From DATJXG01 sp035500455 (GTDB lineage Bacteria; Acidobacteriota; Terriglobia; Terriglobales; Acidobacteriaceae): DNA of 32,773 nucleotides. The stretch covers positions 1-32,773 of the forward strand of contig DATJXG010000317.1 in the NCBI GenBank assembly GCA_035500455.1, written 5' to 3'. The translations under genes and the position numbers were made by a program. The notes beneath the pieces were generated by a model. The model saw only the letters and a program-made list of their open reading frames with translations. It was not told the DNA's origin and did not search any database. Numbering within the stretch: position 1 is the stretch's first letter; the number at the start of each line of letters is the position of its first letter. Positions 1 to 7,260 of the stretch are shown here, piece after piece.

Positions 1-224
1 TCGTCCTTCTTGCAGACGTAAAGTTCGCAGCCGACAATCGGCTTCACGCCCACCTTGTTGGCGGCGTTCACAAAATGGACCGCGCCGAAAATATTGCCGT
101 GGTCCGTCATGGCCACTGCGGGCATGCCCAGTTCCTGGGCGCGATGGACAAGTTTCTCCACGTCGCAAGCGCCGTCCAGCATGGAGTAATCGGTGTGCAG
201 ATGAAGATGAACAAACTGGGACAT
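1..224 (-). CDS. dnaE: DNA polymerase III alpha subunit, N-terminal PHP part (truncated by window edge)
   Basis: This is the first ~74 codons of the replicative polymerase alpha subunit; the rest lies outside the window. The protein opens MSQFVHLHLHTDYSMLDGAC, with the HLHTDYSMLDG motif that begins the PHP (polymerase and histidinol phosphatase) domain of bacterial DnaE, followed by AVAMTDHGNIFGAVHF and VKPIVGCELYV, both typical of the same domain. The ATG at 222-224 places this motif at the very N-terminus, as in the family. The upstream sequence has no strong Shine-Dalgarno site. The cytoplasmic replisome role is known from the family. Downstream of the window nothing can be said about the polymerase, OB or tau-binding parts. 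Confidence 0.93.
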   Translation of the reverse strand, partial: MSQFVHLHLHTDYSMLDGACDVEKLVHRAQELGMPAVAMTDHGNIFGAVHFVNAANKVGVKPIVGCELYVCKKD

Positions 225-328
225 GATTTTCGGTGAAAGGTTCGCCTGCATTCATTCTAACGGGAGTTGGGCAAGGCGCAACGGTGCAAAAACGGTGCAA
301 AGCGCATAACAATTGTGCACGAGTGCGG

Positions 329-450
329 ATTCTCTCCGCGCCCTCGGCGGCAGTCCTTTGCGACCTTTGCGTTTTACGATTTTTTCCAATGAAAACAAAA
401 CCTTAAAGCGCAGAGCACGCAAAGAAACACCGCCGAGTACGCAGAGACTT
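329..450. repeat. Long imperfect palindrome (CTCTGCG/TTTAAGATTTTG family), two arms
   Basis: Two inverted arms of about 55 bp (329-385 and 395-450) are separated by a short A/T-rich spacer. Each arm carries a CTCGGCGG block, CTTTGCG/CTCTGCG-type units and a terminal TTTAAG-TTTT-like tract. The transcript could fold into a very long hairpin. The right arm overlaps the TAA stop of the zinc-ribbon gene at 449-451, so it may end that transcript. Related single arms occur at 16104-16150 and 22048-22103, and a weaker one at 20215-20250. It occupies most of the gap between dnaE and the next gene. Confidence 0.75.
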
Positions 451-1105
451 AACTCCGGGGGGCTACCAGCGGCTGCCGGCAGTGCGGGCATGCCCACGGC
501 CACAAAGCCCGCGGCAACGCCTCCTTTGCCATGGGCACATCCTTACCGCAATGTGGACACCGCACGATTGCCGGCCGGAAGAGCGGCAGCAGGTAAAACT
601 GCGTCGCGAGGTAGATCGCCGCCGCGCCCACGATGCTGACCGGGATGAAGTACGTGCCTTGCTTATCAGCCCAGCCCAGAACCAGAAGCAGGACCACAAA
701 GAAAAACACTCCCACTGGAATAGAAATCCAGGGATAGTGCTTTTCGGTTTCCACCAGGGTGGCTGCCTGTTCGAGCGACGGAGGAGCAAATTTCGGATGC
801 GCGGCCGGCAGTGCGGCTTCCGTTAACGTGGAGGAAGCCTGGGGAGTCTCCGCCGCCACGGGCACGTCTGCCTCAAACAGCGAGTCATCCGCCTGCGCCT
901 CCACAACCTCTGGTTCCTCTATCGGAGCCACATTTTCCCCTGTTTGCTCTACCTCTTCTGTTGCTTCTGCGGACGCTGTTGCAACCTCATCGGTTGCAGA
1001 GGGCGGGTTTGTCGAGTCCTCGGGATTACTCGCCAACGGTTTCCCGCAGCCGTTGCAGACTTCCGCCGTTTCCAGATTGTCCGCCCCACAACTAACGCAC
1101 AGCAC
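449..1105 (-). CDS. Double zinc-ribbon membrane protein of unknown function
   Basis: A 218-residue protein with a zinc ribbon at each end. The N-terminal one has C3xxC6 and C17xxC20; the C-terminal one has C183xxC186 and C206xxC209. Between them lies an acidic Ala/Glu/Thr-rich stretch (about residues 25-100), then two hydrophobic segments at roughly 125-175 that look membrane-spanning. I chose the GTG at 1103-1105 because an AAGGGGGG Shine-Dalgarno sequence sits about 4 nt upstream and the first zinc ribbon starts immediately; the ATG 24 codons further up adds an unrelated leader and has no such site. The paired ribbons suggest a membrane-tethered metal-binding or protein/nucleic-acid-contact module, but I recognise no named family. 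Its stop lies in the palindrome at 329-450. Confidence 0.75.
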   Translation of the reverse strand: MLCVSCGADNLETAEVCNGCGKPLASNPEDSTNPPSATDEVATASAEATEEVEQTGENVAPIEEPEVVEAQADDSLFEADVPVAAETPQASSTLTEAALPAAHPKFAPPSLEQAATLVETEKHYPWISIPVGVFFFVVLLLVLGWADKQGTYFIPVSIVGAAAIYLATQFYLLPLFRPAIVRCPHCGKDVPMAKEALPRALWPWACPHCRQPLVAPRS

Positions 1106-1192
1106 GTGGCCCCCCTTGGAAAGATACCGTGCAAAAAAACAGCCCCCCATTGTGAGGGGCGCGGCTATTGGCGTCAACTTCCTCAGGGATCC

Positions 1193-1219
1193 GGTAGTGG
1201 CTGAATTTCAGCCACTACC
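1193..1219. repeat. Perfect 13-bp inverted repeat between cytochrome c and zinc-ribbon genes
   Basis: Arms GGTAGTGGCTGAA (1193-1205) and TTCAGCCACTACC (1207-1219) are separated by one base. Imperfect GGATCC-containing flanks extend the symmetry outward on both sides. There is no T-tract, so it is not a textbook intrinsic terminator. It lies 34 bp beyond the cytochrome c stop codon and 88 bp before the zinc-ribbon start, and could act as an operator, a transcript-stabilising hairpin or a repeat element. Confidence 0.7.
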
Positions 1220-1253
1220 AGGGATCCTGCGAGCGGAGAAGTTCCTGACATGC

Positions 1254-2264
1254 TCAGTTCTGATCGCCGGCGCCGTGCTTGAACTGGCACAACTTGCAGT
1301 ACGTTGGCGGCAGGCTGTTATCGACCCGGTGCTTTACCGGCTTCAAGGTCCGCAGGTAAGCGAAGATGGCTTTCAGATCGTCATCCGTGAAGTTCTTGAA
1401 CTCGCGGAAGGGCATGATGGAATTCAGCGGCCTGGCTTTCACATAGCCGGTGCGCATTACCTGAATGAACAGGGCCTCGTCGTAGTAGCCAATCCCGCTG
1501 GCGTCCGGCGTGATATTCGCCGCGGCTACGTGGCCAAACGGACCGTTCAGCGGAAAGCCTCCAGCGAACCGGAGACCTTTTACCGGGGTGCCCTGGTGCT
1601 GTGCGGTGTGGCACTCCTCGCACGCAGTCCGGTTAACGAGGTAGGCGCCCCACTTCACTGGGTCGGAGTGGTCCGGCTCGGGCACCGGAGATGTAAGCGG
1701 CGCGGGCGCGCTGCGAATCAGGTACTTCACGGGGAAAATGATCTCCGTGGGCGGGAGTTGGTGGCGCACGGGTGGGAGCGACCGCAAATAGACGATCACC
1801 GAAGCCAGGTCCTCGTCGGACATCCGCCGCAACCTCTGGTACGGCATCATGGGAAACAGCGCGCGCCCGTCATGCCCAATGCCTTCGCGGATCGCCCGCG
1901 CCAACTCATCGTCAGTCCAGTTGCCGGCCCCGGTTTCAGGATCAGGCGTCAGATTAGGGGCGACAATCCGGCCGGGCAAATCGTCGAAGGGCATGATTTC
2001 GCCGCTACCCTCCTGCCCCGGCACGTAAGGAGCGCCCCAGGCTTTCCAGTCATGCGGCGAATGGCAGCCCAGGCATCCGGAGGTTTCGGCGATATATTTC
2101 CCACGTTCTAACCGCGCTGGGCTAGCCTCAAATTTCCGCGAGGTGAGCGCCCGGGCCTTGGGACCGAAAAACGGCCGCCACCCGATGGTGAAGCTGATGG
2201 CCGCGATCAGGAGGAGCAGCAGCCCACCGAAGGAAATAGACAGAACTCTTGCAAGCTTGTTCAT
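1254..2264 (-). CDS. Di-haem cytochrome c, membrane-anchored
   Basis: A 336-residue exported electron carrier with two CXXCH haem c attachment sites, C64-L-G-C-H68 and C215-E-E-C-H219. Each is followed some 70 residues later by a Met-containing loop (PMMPY around 138-142, IMPFR around 283-287) that probably gives the sixth haem ligand. An N-terminal hydrophobic segment (about residues 8-28) acts as signal or anchor, placing the haems in the periplasm. Two cytochrome c domains in tandem with this spacing resemble the gluconate/alcohol dehydrogenase cytochrome subunits and other membrane-bound c-type carriers. No dehydrogenase partner is next to it. A third CXXC (C323-K-L-C326) near the C-terminus lacks the haem-binding His. 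Confidence 0.88.
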   Translation of the reverse strand: MNKLARVLSISFGGLLLLLIAAISFTIGWRPFFGPKARALTSRKFEASPARLERGKYIAETSGCLGCHSPHDWKAWGAPYVPGQEGSGEIMPFDDLPGRIVAPNLTPDPETGAGNWTDDELARAIREGIGHDGRALFPMMPYQRLRRMSDEDLASVIVYLRSLPPVRHQLPPTEIIFPVKYLIRSAPAPLTSPVPEPDHSDPVKWGAYLVNRTACEECHTAQHQGTPVKGLRFAGGFPLNGPFGHVAAANITPDASGIGYYDEALFIQVMRTGYVKARPLNSIMPFREFKNFTDDDLKAIFAYLRTLKPVKHRVDNSLPPTYCKLCQFKHGAGDQN

Positions 2265-2336
2265 GGCAACCCAAAAAATAGCGCCGTCGATTTATCGGTA
2301 AGAGAGTAGCCTCAGAGCGCACCCGGGGCGCCCGCG

Positions 2337-3935
2337 CTACTTCTTTTTCGTCTTCTTTGCTACTACTTTTGCTGGTTTCTTGGCGGGCGCTGCTTTAGCA
2401 GAAACCGGCTTAGCGGAAACTGGTTTAGCCGCGGCCTTCTTGTTCGCGTTGAGAGGCGGAGCCGCGGCAGCTTTCGCCGCCTTCGCGGCCGCGGGCTTTT
2501 CTCCCGCAGCAGCCGACGCCGTGACCGCAGGGGGCGGGGCCGTCGCCTCGGCCTTGCCTTTCTTCTTTCCGCCTGCCGGAGGCGGCGCCGCGGTTCCAGC
2601 CGCAGCTGCGGCCTTGGCTGCGCGTCCCCGCTTCGGAGGAGGCGGCGGAGGCGGTGGAGGCGGTGGTGAAAACGGCTTCAGGAACTTCAGCGTTTCCGTG
2701 CGCGAGCGCAGCCGCCCATCCAGCAGCAGCATGAAAACATCGTGCGCAATCTTGGGATACTCCGGCAACTCCGGTGTAATCCGCAGCTCCACCATCTCCG
2801 GCAGGGGGATCTTTTGCTGTACCTGCCGCCACTTGGTGAAGAAATTCTTGATCTTCTGCTGCACCGCCTGCTGGCGCGCCGTCACCGCCAGGAACAAAAT
2901 CATTTCCGGACGCGCCTCCGACAACAGCTTCCAGGTGCGCGAAGGTGTCGCCGCCTCTTTGCCCGTCAGCCTCTTGGCCAGTTCCTTGGCATGGTCTTCG
3001 ATGTCGCGCCAGGCCTCGACCAGATCGCGCCGCGGCATCAGCTTGCGCATGTCGGAGATTTCTTTATCGCTTAGCCGCGAAGTCAGAAAATACATCACCG
3101 CCGGAGCGGCGTCCGGCCAGTAGCCCAGTTCGTTCATCTGCTGCCGCGTCTTCACCAGCTGCGTCAGTCCGGCGGTATCCACTTTGGCGCTGGTCCAGTG
3201 CGGGCTCAGCACTTTGAGCCAGCCCTCTTTTTCCAGCACCTTCAGCACGTGCAGCGGATCGTCCTCATACGCCAGCTGCGCGGTTTCAGCTCCGATCGCC
3301 TTGTTGCTGATGTACTCGATGTAATTGTTCTCGCGCGCCGAATCGAAACGCGCCTGAGTGCGCTCCTCCAGCGGCCAATGGAAGCGCGCCGCGAACCGCG
3401 TCGCCCGGATCAGCCGCGAAGGATCCTCCACGAAGGCATAGTTATGCAGCACCCGTACCAACTTGGCTTCCACGTCAGCCGCGCCGTTGAATGGGTCCAT
3501 CAGCAGGCCGCGCGACCCCGGATTCAGCGAAAGGGCCATGGCATTTACGGTGAAATCGCGCCGCCGCAGGTCCTCGATGATGGTCGCCGGCGAGATCACC
3601 GGGGGCTTGCCCGCCTTTTCATATCGCTCGGTACGCGCCATGCTCAACTCCGCGCGGACATTGCCGGGCAACTGGAGGTAAAGCGCTTTCAGGTCGTCAT
3701 CCGACCCGACCACCGCAACCCCGGCTTTTTCCAGTTCTTTCTGTAACTTAAAGGGATTTCCCTGGATGGTGAAATCGAGATCGCGGATGGGGAACCCGCT
3801 GATGATGTCGCGGACTGCGCCCCCGGTGAGATAGATGTTCATCCCCGCGGCGCGGGACACATCCTGCACCAGGGTCACGCCTCGTTGTTGATCCGGCGTC
3901 AGCCGGATTTCCATGGTGTAAATGTAATCAGCCAT
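2337..3935 (-). CDS. cca: CCA-adding tRNA nucleotidyltransferase with low-complexity basic tail
   Basis: Adds or repairs the 3' CCA end of tRNA, or acts as a class II poly(A) polymerase; both belong to one family. The 532-residue protein has the nucleotidyltransferase head with GGAVRD at 38-43, the metal-binding DLD at 52-54, the RRRDFTVNAMA motif at 124-134 and the helical DPSRLIRATRFAARF motif at 171-185. The catalytic body ends near residue 420. After it comes an 11-proline run (424-434) and about 100 residues made almost only of Ala, Lys and Pro, like histone H1 tails. The tail is in frame and ends at a TAG that lies in a GC-rich GTAGCGCGGGCG sequence resembling the palindromic repeats elsewhere in the window. 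A start at M8 is also possible. Confidence 0.88.
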   Translation of the reverse strand: MADYIYTMEIRLTPDQQRGVTLVQDVSRAAGMNIYLTGGAVRDIISGFPIRDLDFTIQGNPFKLQKELEKAGVAVVGSDDDLKALYLQLPGNVRAELSMARTERYEKAGKPPVISPATIIEDLRRRDFTVNAMALSLNPGSRGLLMDPFNGAADVEAKLVRVLHNYAFVEDPSRLIRATRFAARFHWPLEERTQARFDSARENNYIEYISNKAIGAETAQLAYEDDPLHVLKVLEKEGWLKVLSPHWTSAKVDTAGLTQLVKTRQQMNELGYWPDAAPAVMYFLTSRLSDKEISDMRKLMPRRDLVEAWRDIEDHAKELAKRLTGKEAATPSRTWKLLSEARPEMILFLAVTARQQAVQQKIKNFFTKWRQVQQKIPLPEMVELRITPELPEYPKIAHDVFMLLLDGRLRSRTETLKFLKPFSPPPPPPPPPPPKRGRAAKAAAAAGTAAPPPAGGKKKGKAEATAPPPAVTASAAAGEKPAAAKAAKAAAAPPLNANKKAAAKPVSAKPVSAKAAPAKKPAKVVAKKTKKK

Positions 3936-4341
3936 GCCTAGGGACGATTACCCATTTTGGGCTAATCCAACGCTGAAAGGCCAATTTTTCCACAGGATCT
4001 TGTTTCACGAAAATGGAGGGCGCTCTCACTTGCGTGTAAGTGACTCTTTCCTATAGGCTTAGACTCGACCCAGTGGCACGCGGCAAGCTACAGAAAATAA
4101 CACAACGTTACCCATTTGGCTACAAGAAGATGGATCATTCCATCCTTTTTCTTCCAAACGGTGGGAAAATCGGGAACAGTTGCTGGTTAGTCGCGGGTCG
4201 TTGGCCGATGGTCGTTGGCCCAGCGGCACCCACGCTCCGGCCGCGGGTGGCTCAAAAAGCTGACCAAGGGTCCATCAACTCCGCTTCCCCGCCGCGGGCG
4301 AAGAGCCAACGACTGACGACCAAGGACCACCGACGGACTCA
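3936..4341. other. 406-bp divergent intergenic region with a heptamer palindrome
   Basis: This gap separates the minus-strand CCA enzyme from the plus-strand gene at 4342. The half nearest the CCA gene is A/T-richer than its surroundings and should hold the promoters. A weak plus-strand candidate is TTGCGT at 4030-4035 and TATAGG at 4052-4057 with a 16-bp spacer, overlapping a CACTT/AAGTG dyad. The half nearest 4342 is the heptamer palindrome described separately. The small reading frame across it looks accidental. Confidence 0.5.
4190..4340. repeat. Heptamer-unit palindrome, GTCGTTG type
   Basis: The left arm (4190-4224) reads as 7-bp units GTCGCGG, GTCGTTG, GCCGATG, GTCGTTG, GCCCAGC. The right arm (4306-4340) reads CCAACGA, CTGACGA, CCAAGGA, CCACCGA, CGGACTC, which is the complementary orientation of the same theme. 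The right arm ends one base before the ATG at 4342. The central ~80 bp contain a second, weaker dyad. The same architecture with other unit sequences is found at 22665, 23860 and 25210. Confidence 0.7.
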
Positions 4342-4821
4342 ATGCCTTCTACCCACAAGAAAGTGATCGTCCGCAAGCTGGACCGCGACTCCATCCATGG
4401 CTACGTCGCCCCGGCCCACTACGTCCGCGAGGGCAAGCTGGAGCTGCTCAACACCTCCGGCAATGTCGTAGCCATCGACCTGCGGGACATCAAGGGAGTG
4501 TACTTCGTGCGCGACTTCGGCGAATCCGACGCCCAGGCCCGCAAGACCTTCACCAGCCGTCCCCGCACTGAGGGTTTGTGGGTGCGCCTGAAGTTCAAGG
4601 ACAATGAGGTCATCGAAGGTATGATGCCCAACGACCTCAACCAGACCACGCCCGAAGGCTTCCTGATCAATCCGCCTGATCTACGCGCCAACACGCAGCG
4701 CATCTTCGTTCCTCGCACCGCCCTGGAGTCGCTGACGGTGCTTGCAGTCATCGGCGCCACCCGCCGGCGCCGCCGCGGCATGCCCAGCGACACTCGCCAG
4801 GTCCCGATGTTCGGAGAATAA
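4342..4821 (+). CDS. Conserved-type protein of unknown function with two beta-rich halves
   Basis: A 159-residue soluble protein that I cannot assign to a named family with confidence. It has two similar halves, each with a short basic strand, a turn and a run of hydrophobic strands: KVIVRKLDRDSIHGYV ... VVAIDLRDIKGVYFV and LWVRLKFKDNEVIEGMM ... RIFVPRTALESLTVL. This pattern suggests a duplicated small beta-barrel, perhaps Sm- or PilZ-like, which is inference only. It has no signal peptide or membrane segment. The C-terminus has a TRRRRRG basic patch. It is a single gene behind a divergent promoter region whose last 150 bp are a heptamer palindrome. Confidence 0.7.
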   Translation: MPSTHKKVIVRKLDRDSIHGYVAPAHYVREGKLELLNTSGNVVAIDLRDIKGVYFVRDFGESDAQARKTFTSRPRTEGLWVRLKFKDNEVIEGMMPNDLNQTTPEGFLINPPDLRANTQRIFVPRTALESLTVLAVIGATRRRRRGMPSDTRQVPMFGE

Positions 4822-4839
4822 GGTTCGGCAGAAGCGGTT

Positions 4840-4898
4840 TTCTTTGCGGCCTTTGCGATCTTTGCGGCTAAACCCGCGGCAAAGGAGCGCAAAAGCAG
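4840..4898. repeat. Palindrome with 9-bp units (CTTTGCGGC type)
   Basis: The left arm contains three 9-bp units, CTTTGCGGC, CTTTGCGAT and CTTTGCGGC, running into TAAA. The right arm (4875-4898) carries the inverse, with GCAAAG and GCGCAAAAG. It lies just after the stop at 4821 and may act as a transcript-end hairpin. Its unit sequence links it to the CTTTGCG-containing palindrome at 329-450. Confidence 0.55.
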
Positions 4899-4964
4899 CG
4901 TCCTGAAACCACTCCACTTCCGGGACGTCGGGTTACCGCACCGCGATACACTGATGGCCTCAAC

Positions 4965-5633
4965 GTGAAAGTCCTTCTCTTCGGCGCTACGGGTATGGTG
5001 GGCCAGGGCGTTCTGCGGGAGTGCCTGCTCGATCCTGAGGTCGAGGTCGTGCAGACGGTCGGCCGAACCGCCGCCGGAGCGCAGAGCGCAAAGCTCCGGG
5101 AAATTGTCCACGCCGATCTGTGGCATTACGACTCCATCGAGCCGGATCTGTCGGGCTTCGATGCCTGCTTCTTTTGCCTTGGAGTGGCATCTGCCGGCAT
5201 GGCTGAAGGCGACTACGAGCGCGTCACGTACGGCATCACCCTGGCCGCGGCCGAGACCCTCGCCCGCCTTGATCCGCAGATGACGTTCATCTATGTCTCC
5301 GGCCAGGGCACCGACAGCTCAGAGCACGGACGCTCCATGTGGGCGCGTGTTAAAGGCAAAACCGAGAACGCGCTGCTGCGGCTGCCTTTCAAGGCCGCCT
5401 ACATGTTCCGTCCCGGAGTGATTGAGCCGCTGCATGGTATCCGCTCGAAGACGGCCGCGTACCGCGCCTTCTACGCGATCGGCAAGCCCGTGCTGCCGCT
5501 GCTGCGCTGGATTTTTCCTGACTCCATCCTGACCACCGAGCAGGTCGGGCGCGCCATGCTCGCGGCCGCCAGGAACGGCGCTTCCAAAAAGATTCTCGAA
5601 AGCAAAGACATCCGCGCGCTCGCGCATCACTGA
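4965..5633 (+). CDS. NAD(P)-binding atypical SDR / epimerase-like protein
   Basis: A 222-residue Rossmann-fold protein. The N-terminal strand-turn-helix has the dinucleotide motif G7-A-T-G10-M-V-G13, an atypical-SDR signature of the NAD(P)H-binding and TIP30-like group. A FIYVSGQGTDSS segment and a later KGKTENAL segment match the positions of the Ser/Tyr and Lys regions in extended SDRs, although the classic YxxxK is not present. The substrate cannot be told. It starts with GTG at 4965 after a weak ribosome site. It converges with the phosphoesterase gene downstream; a perfect GCCACC-AC-GGTGGC hairpin (5663-5676) lies between the two stops. Confidence 0.8.
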   Translation: MKVLLFGATGMVGQGVLRECLLDPEVEVVQTVGRTAAGAQSAKLREIVHADLWHYDSIEPDLSGFDACFFCLGVASAGMAEGDYERVTYGITLAAAETLARLDPQMTFIYVSGQGTDSSEHGRSMWARVKGKTENALLRLPFKAAYMFRPGVIEPLHGIRSKTAAYRAFYAIGKPVLPLLRWIFPDSILTTEQVGRAMLAAARNGASKKILESKDIRALAHH

Positions 5634-5662
5634 AATCTCGTGACGGAAGGGCTCGTCCTCCC

Positions 5663-5676
5663 GCCACCACGGTGGC
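5663..5676. terminator. Short GC hairpin between convergent genes
   Basis: GCCACC and GGTGGC form a perfect 6-bp stem with a 2-base loop, in the 47 bp between the convergent stops at 5633 and 5681. There is no U-tract, so termination is an inference from position only. Confidence 0.35.
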
Positions 5677-5680
5677 CGCG

Positions 5681-6166
5681 TCATTCAACCTGCAAGGCAA
5701 CAATTTCCGCCGTGACGCCGCTCGCCCCAAGTGTGATTCGCCCCACCGACACCGGCAGCCGAAAGCGCCTCGGGCCGGCGCTTCCTGGATTGAAATACAG
5801 AACTCCCATTCTGACTTCATGCCTCGGTACGTGGCTGTGACCGTAGATCACCGCGGCAAAACCTGCGGCGGCTGGATTGAGATCAAGTTCGTCCAGGTTG
5901 TGCAGGATGTAGAACGATGTCCCGTCGATTTCGAGGACTTCGGTAGAAGGAACTTTGCCGGCCCAGGCGGCGCGGTCCACATTGCCGCGAATCGCGGTGA
6001 CGGGAGCGATCTTTCGCAGTTCATCGAGAATAGCTGGCTTGCCTATATCTCCGGCGTGCACGATGTAATCCGAACCGCGGAGAGAGGCGACAGCTTCCGG
6101 CCGCAACAGGCCGTGCGTGTCTGAGATGACGCCAATGATCGGGGAGCGCCGGCGTCCCGCCGGCAT
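5681..6166 (-). CDS. YfcE/MJ0936-type metallophosphoesterase
   Basis: A 161-residue calcineurin-like phosphoesterase of the small YfcE/MJ0936 group, which hydrolyses phosphodiesters with a two-metal centre. All metal-ligand motifs are visible in order: SDTHG (D16, H18), AGD (D40), GNVD (N62), H89 and GHSH (H110, H112). The length matches the family. It is cytoplasmic, with no signal sequence. The gene begins 4 bp after the TAA of the TPR protein gene, so the two are almost certainly co-transcribed as the last genes of the minus-strand run that starts at the flippase. The natural substrate is unknown. Confidence 0.88.
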   Translation of the reverse strand: MPAGRRRSPIIGVISDTHGLLRPEAVASLRGSDYIVHAGDIGKPAILDELRKIAPVTAIRGNVDRAAWAGKVPSTEVLEIDGTSFYILHNLDELDLNPAAAGFAAVIYGHSHVPRHEVRMGVLYFNPGSAGPRRFRLPVSVGRITLGASGVTAEIVALQVE

Positions 6167-6170
6167 AGGC

Positions 6171-7064
6171 TTACTCCTGCCCGGGCTTTTTCAGCAGCCG
6201 GAGGCCGGTGGTTTCCAGAATGCGCTTGATCTGATTGCGGGCATGCACCGCCCACGGACCGGCAGTATCGAGTTTCACGTAGGCCCGCCAGTGCTTCAGG
6301 GCTTTGCGAGGAGCTTTGACCTTTTCGTACGCCAGCGCCAGGTTGTAGTGGGCGTCGGCGTAAGTGGGAGCGAGTTGCAGCGCGGTCTGGTAGGTGGTAA
6401 TCGCCTCGTTGATTCGCCCGGTCTCGTCCAGAACGTTGCCGAGATCGAAGTGGGCCAGCGCATAGCGCGGATCAATCTCGATGGCGCGGCGGTAGTGTCG
6501 TTCCGCGAGAGCGTAGTCCTGGCGGTTGTAGTGCAAAGTTCCGAGATTGATGTGCCCGGCGGCGTGGTTGGGGTCAAGCTGGATTACTTTCTCGTACGCC
6601 TCAATCGCTTCCACCTGGCATGCCGGATTCTCTTCCAGAGCGATTCCGCGGGCGAAAAGTTCGTTAACATCCGACGGAGCGGTGTCGGCCCCCAGCACCA
6701 CCGGACTGGCGGTCACCACCCGCTTCTCCGGAGGAGAAAAATCAAACATGAACTGCCCGGCGATTGGCTCCACCAGCTTGCCCTGATGGCGAAATGCGAC
6801 TCGGTGGCCGGTAGTGAAGGCCCCCGCTTCCAGCAGCGGGTTGGCCATTCCTGCCGCCTGCTTCTGCATCGCCGCTAGAGATTGGCGGATCACCGCGGGG
6901 CGCACCTTGCGGGCGCAAAGGTCTCGTATTTTCTGAATTTGTGAGAGGTCAGAAAAAGAGTAGGTCTCGGCGGCGGCCACCAGTCCGGTCTTTTCCCAGA
7001 CCGTCAACTGGCGCGGCGTGAGCCGTAGGATCCGCAGGACATCGGCACGACTGAATCGGTTCAC
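6171..7064 (-). CDS. MerR-type HTH protein fused to TPRs
   Basis: A 297-residue protein joining a MerR-like winged-helix DNA-binding head (about residues 1-60, with FSRADVLRILRLTPRQLTVW and the following wing) to a C-terminal block of TPRs (about 165-280). The TPR units carry the usual W/L-G-Y-A-P spacing, for instance AAGHINLGTLHYNRQDYALA and YALAHFDLGNVLDETGRINE. I set the start at the GTG at 7062-7064, because the longer reading frame (to 7238) runs into the palindrome at 7171-7260 and encodes repeat-derived residues. No clear Shine-Dalgarno sequence supports any start. MerR proteins normally sense effectors; here the TPRs could bind a protein partner and make it a regulator of the adjoining envelope genes, which is inference. 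Confidence 0.78.
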   Translation of the reverse strand: MNRFSRADVLRILRLTPRQLTVWEKTGLVAAAETYSFSDLSQIQKIRDLCARKVRPAVIRQSLAAMQKQAAGMANPLLEAGAFTTGHRVAFRHQGKLVEPIAGQFMFDFSPPEKRVVTASPVVLGADTAPSDVNELFARGIALEENPACQVEAIEAYEKVIQLDPNHAAGHINLGTLHYNRQDYALAERHYRRAIEIDPRYALAHFDLGNVLDETGRINEAITTYQTALQLAPTYADAHYNLALAYEKVKAPRKALKHWRAYVKLDTAGPWAVHARNQIKRILETTGLRLLKKPGQE

Positions 7065-7170
7065 GGTAGTAAATGTCTGATGCGTATTATCAGGAGCCAA
7101 GCGCAGATTGGCAAGTGGCAACCCGGGCAGAGGGGAACCCGCAAGGACACTGCCGCGGAAATGGTGCAGC

Positions 7171-7260
7171 AGATGTAGGCGCGGGCGATCCCGCCCGTGC
7201 GTCGATCTCAACTGAAGTTTCCGTGGAGATTCCCGCACGGGCGGGGACGCCCGCGCCTAC
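7171..7260. repeat. GC-rich palindrome (GTAGGCGCGGGCG family), copy 1
   Basis: The outer arms read ATGTAGGCGCGGGCG inward from both ends, with matching CCCGCCCGTGCG parts, around a ~30-bp centre. Each arm is itself a small hairpin (CGGGCG/CGCCCG). The TAG stop of the AP enzyme gene at 7257-7259 is the GTAG of the element, so the repeat supplies that stop codon. Copy 2 is at 19366-19464. The shared arm sequence in two places shows a dispersed REP-like element. Confidence 0.85.

Noticed and set aside
252..503. 83-residue minus-strand frame after dnaE
   Set aside because: It runs through the palindrome at 329-450 and has no ribosome site or domain.
759..2111. 450-residue plus-strand open frame
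   Set aside because: It is antisense to the zinc-ribbon and cytochrome c genes, both of which have clear motifs. It is the product of high GC content.
2380..3123. 247-residue plus-strand frame rich in Ala/Gly
   Set aside because: It is the complement of the low-complexity tail and body of the CCA enzyme, with no motif of its own.
6117..6878. 253-residue plus-strand frame
   Set aside because: It is antisense to the phosphoesterase and TPR genes, which show complete motifs.
7065..7238. N-terminal extension of the MerR-TPR protein
   Set aside because: The extension reads through the palindromic repeat at 7171-7260 and lacks a ribosome site.
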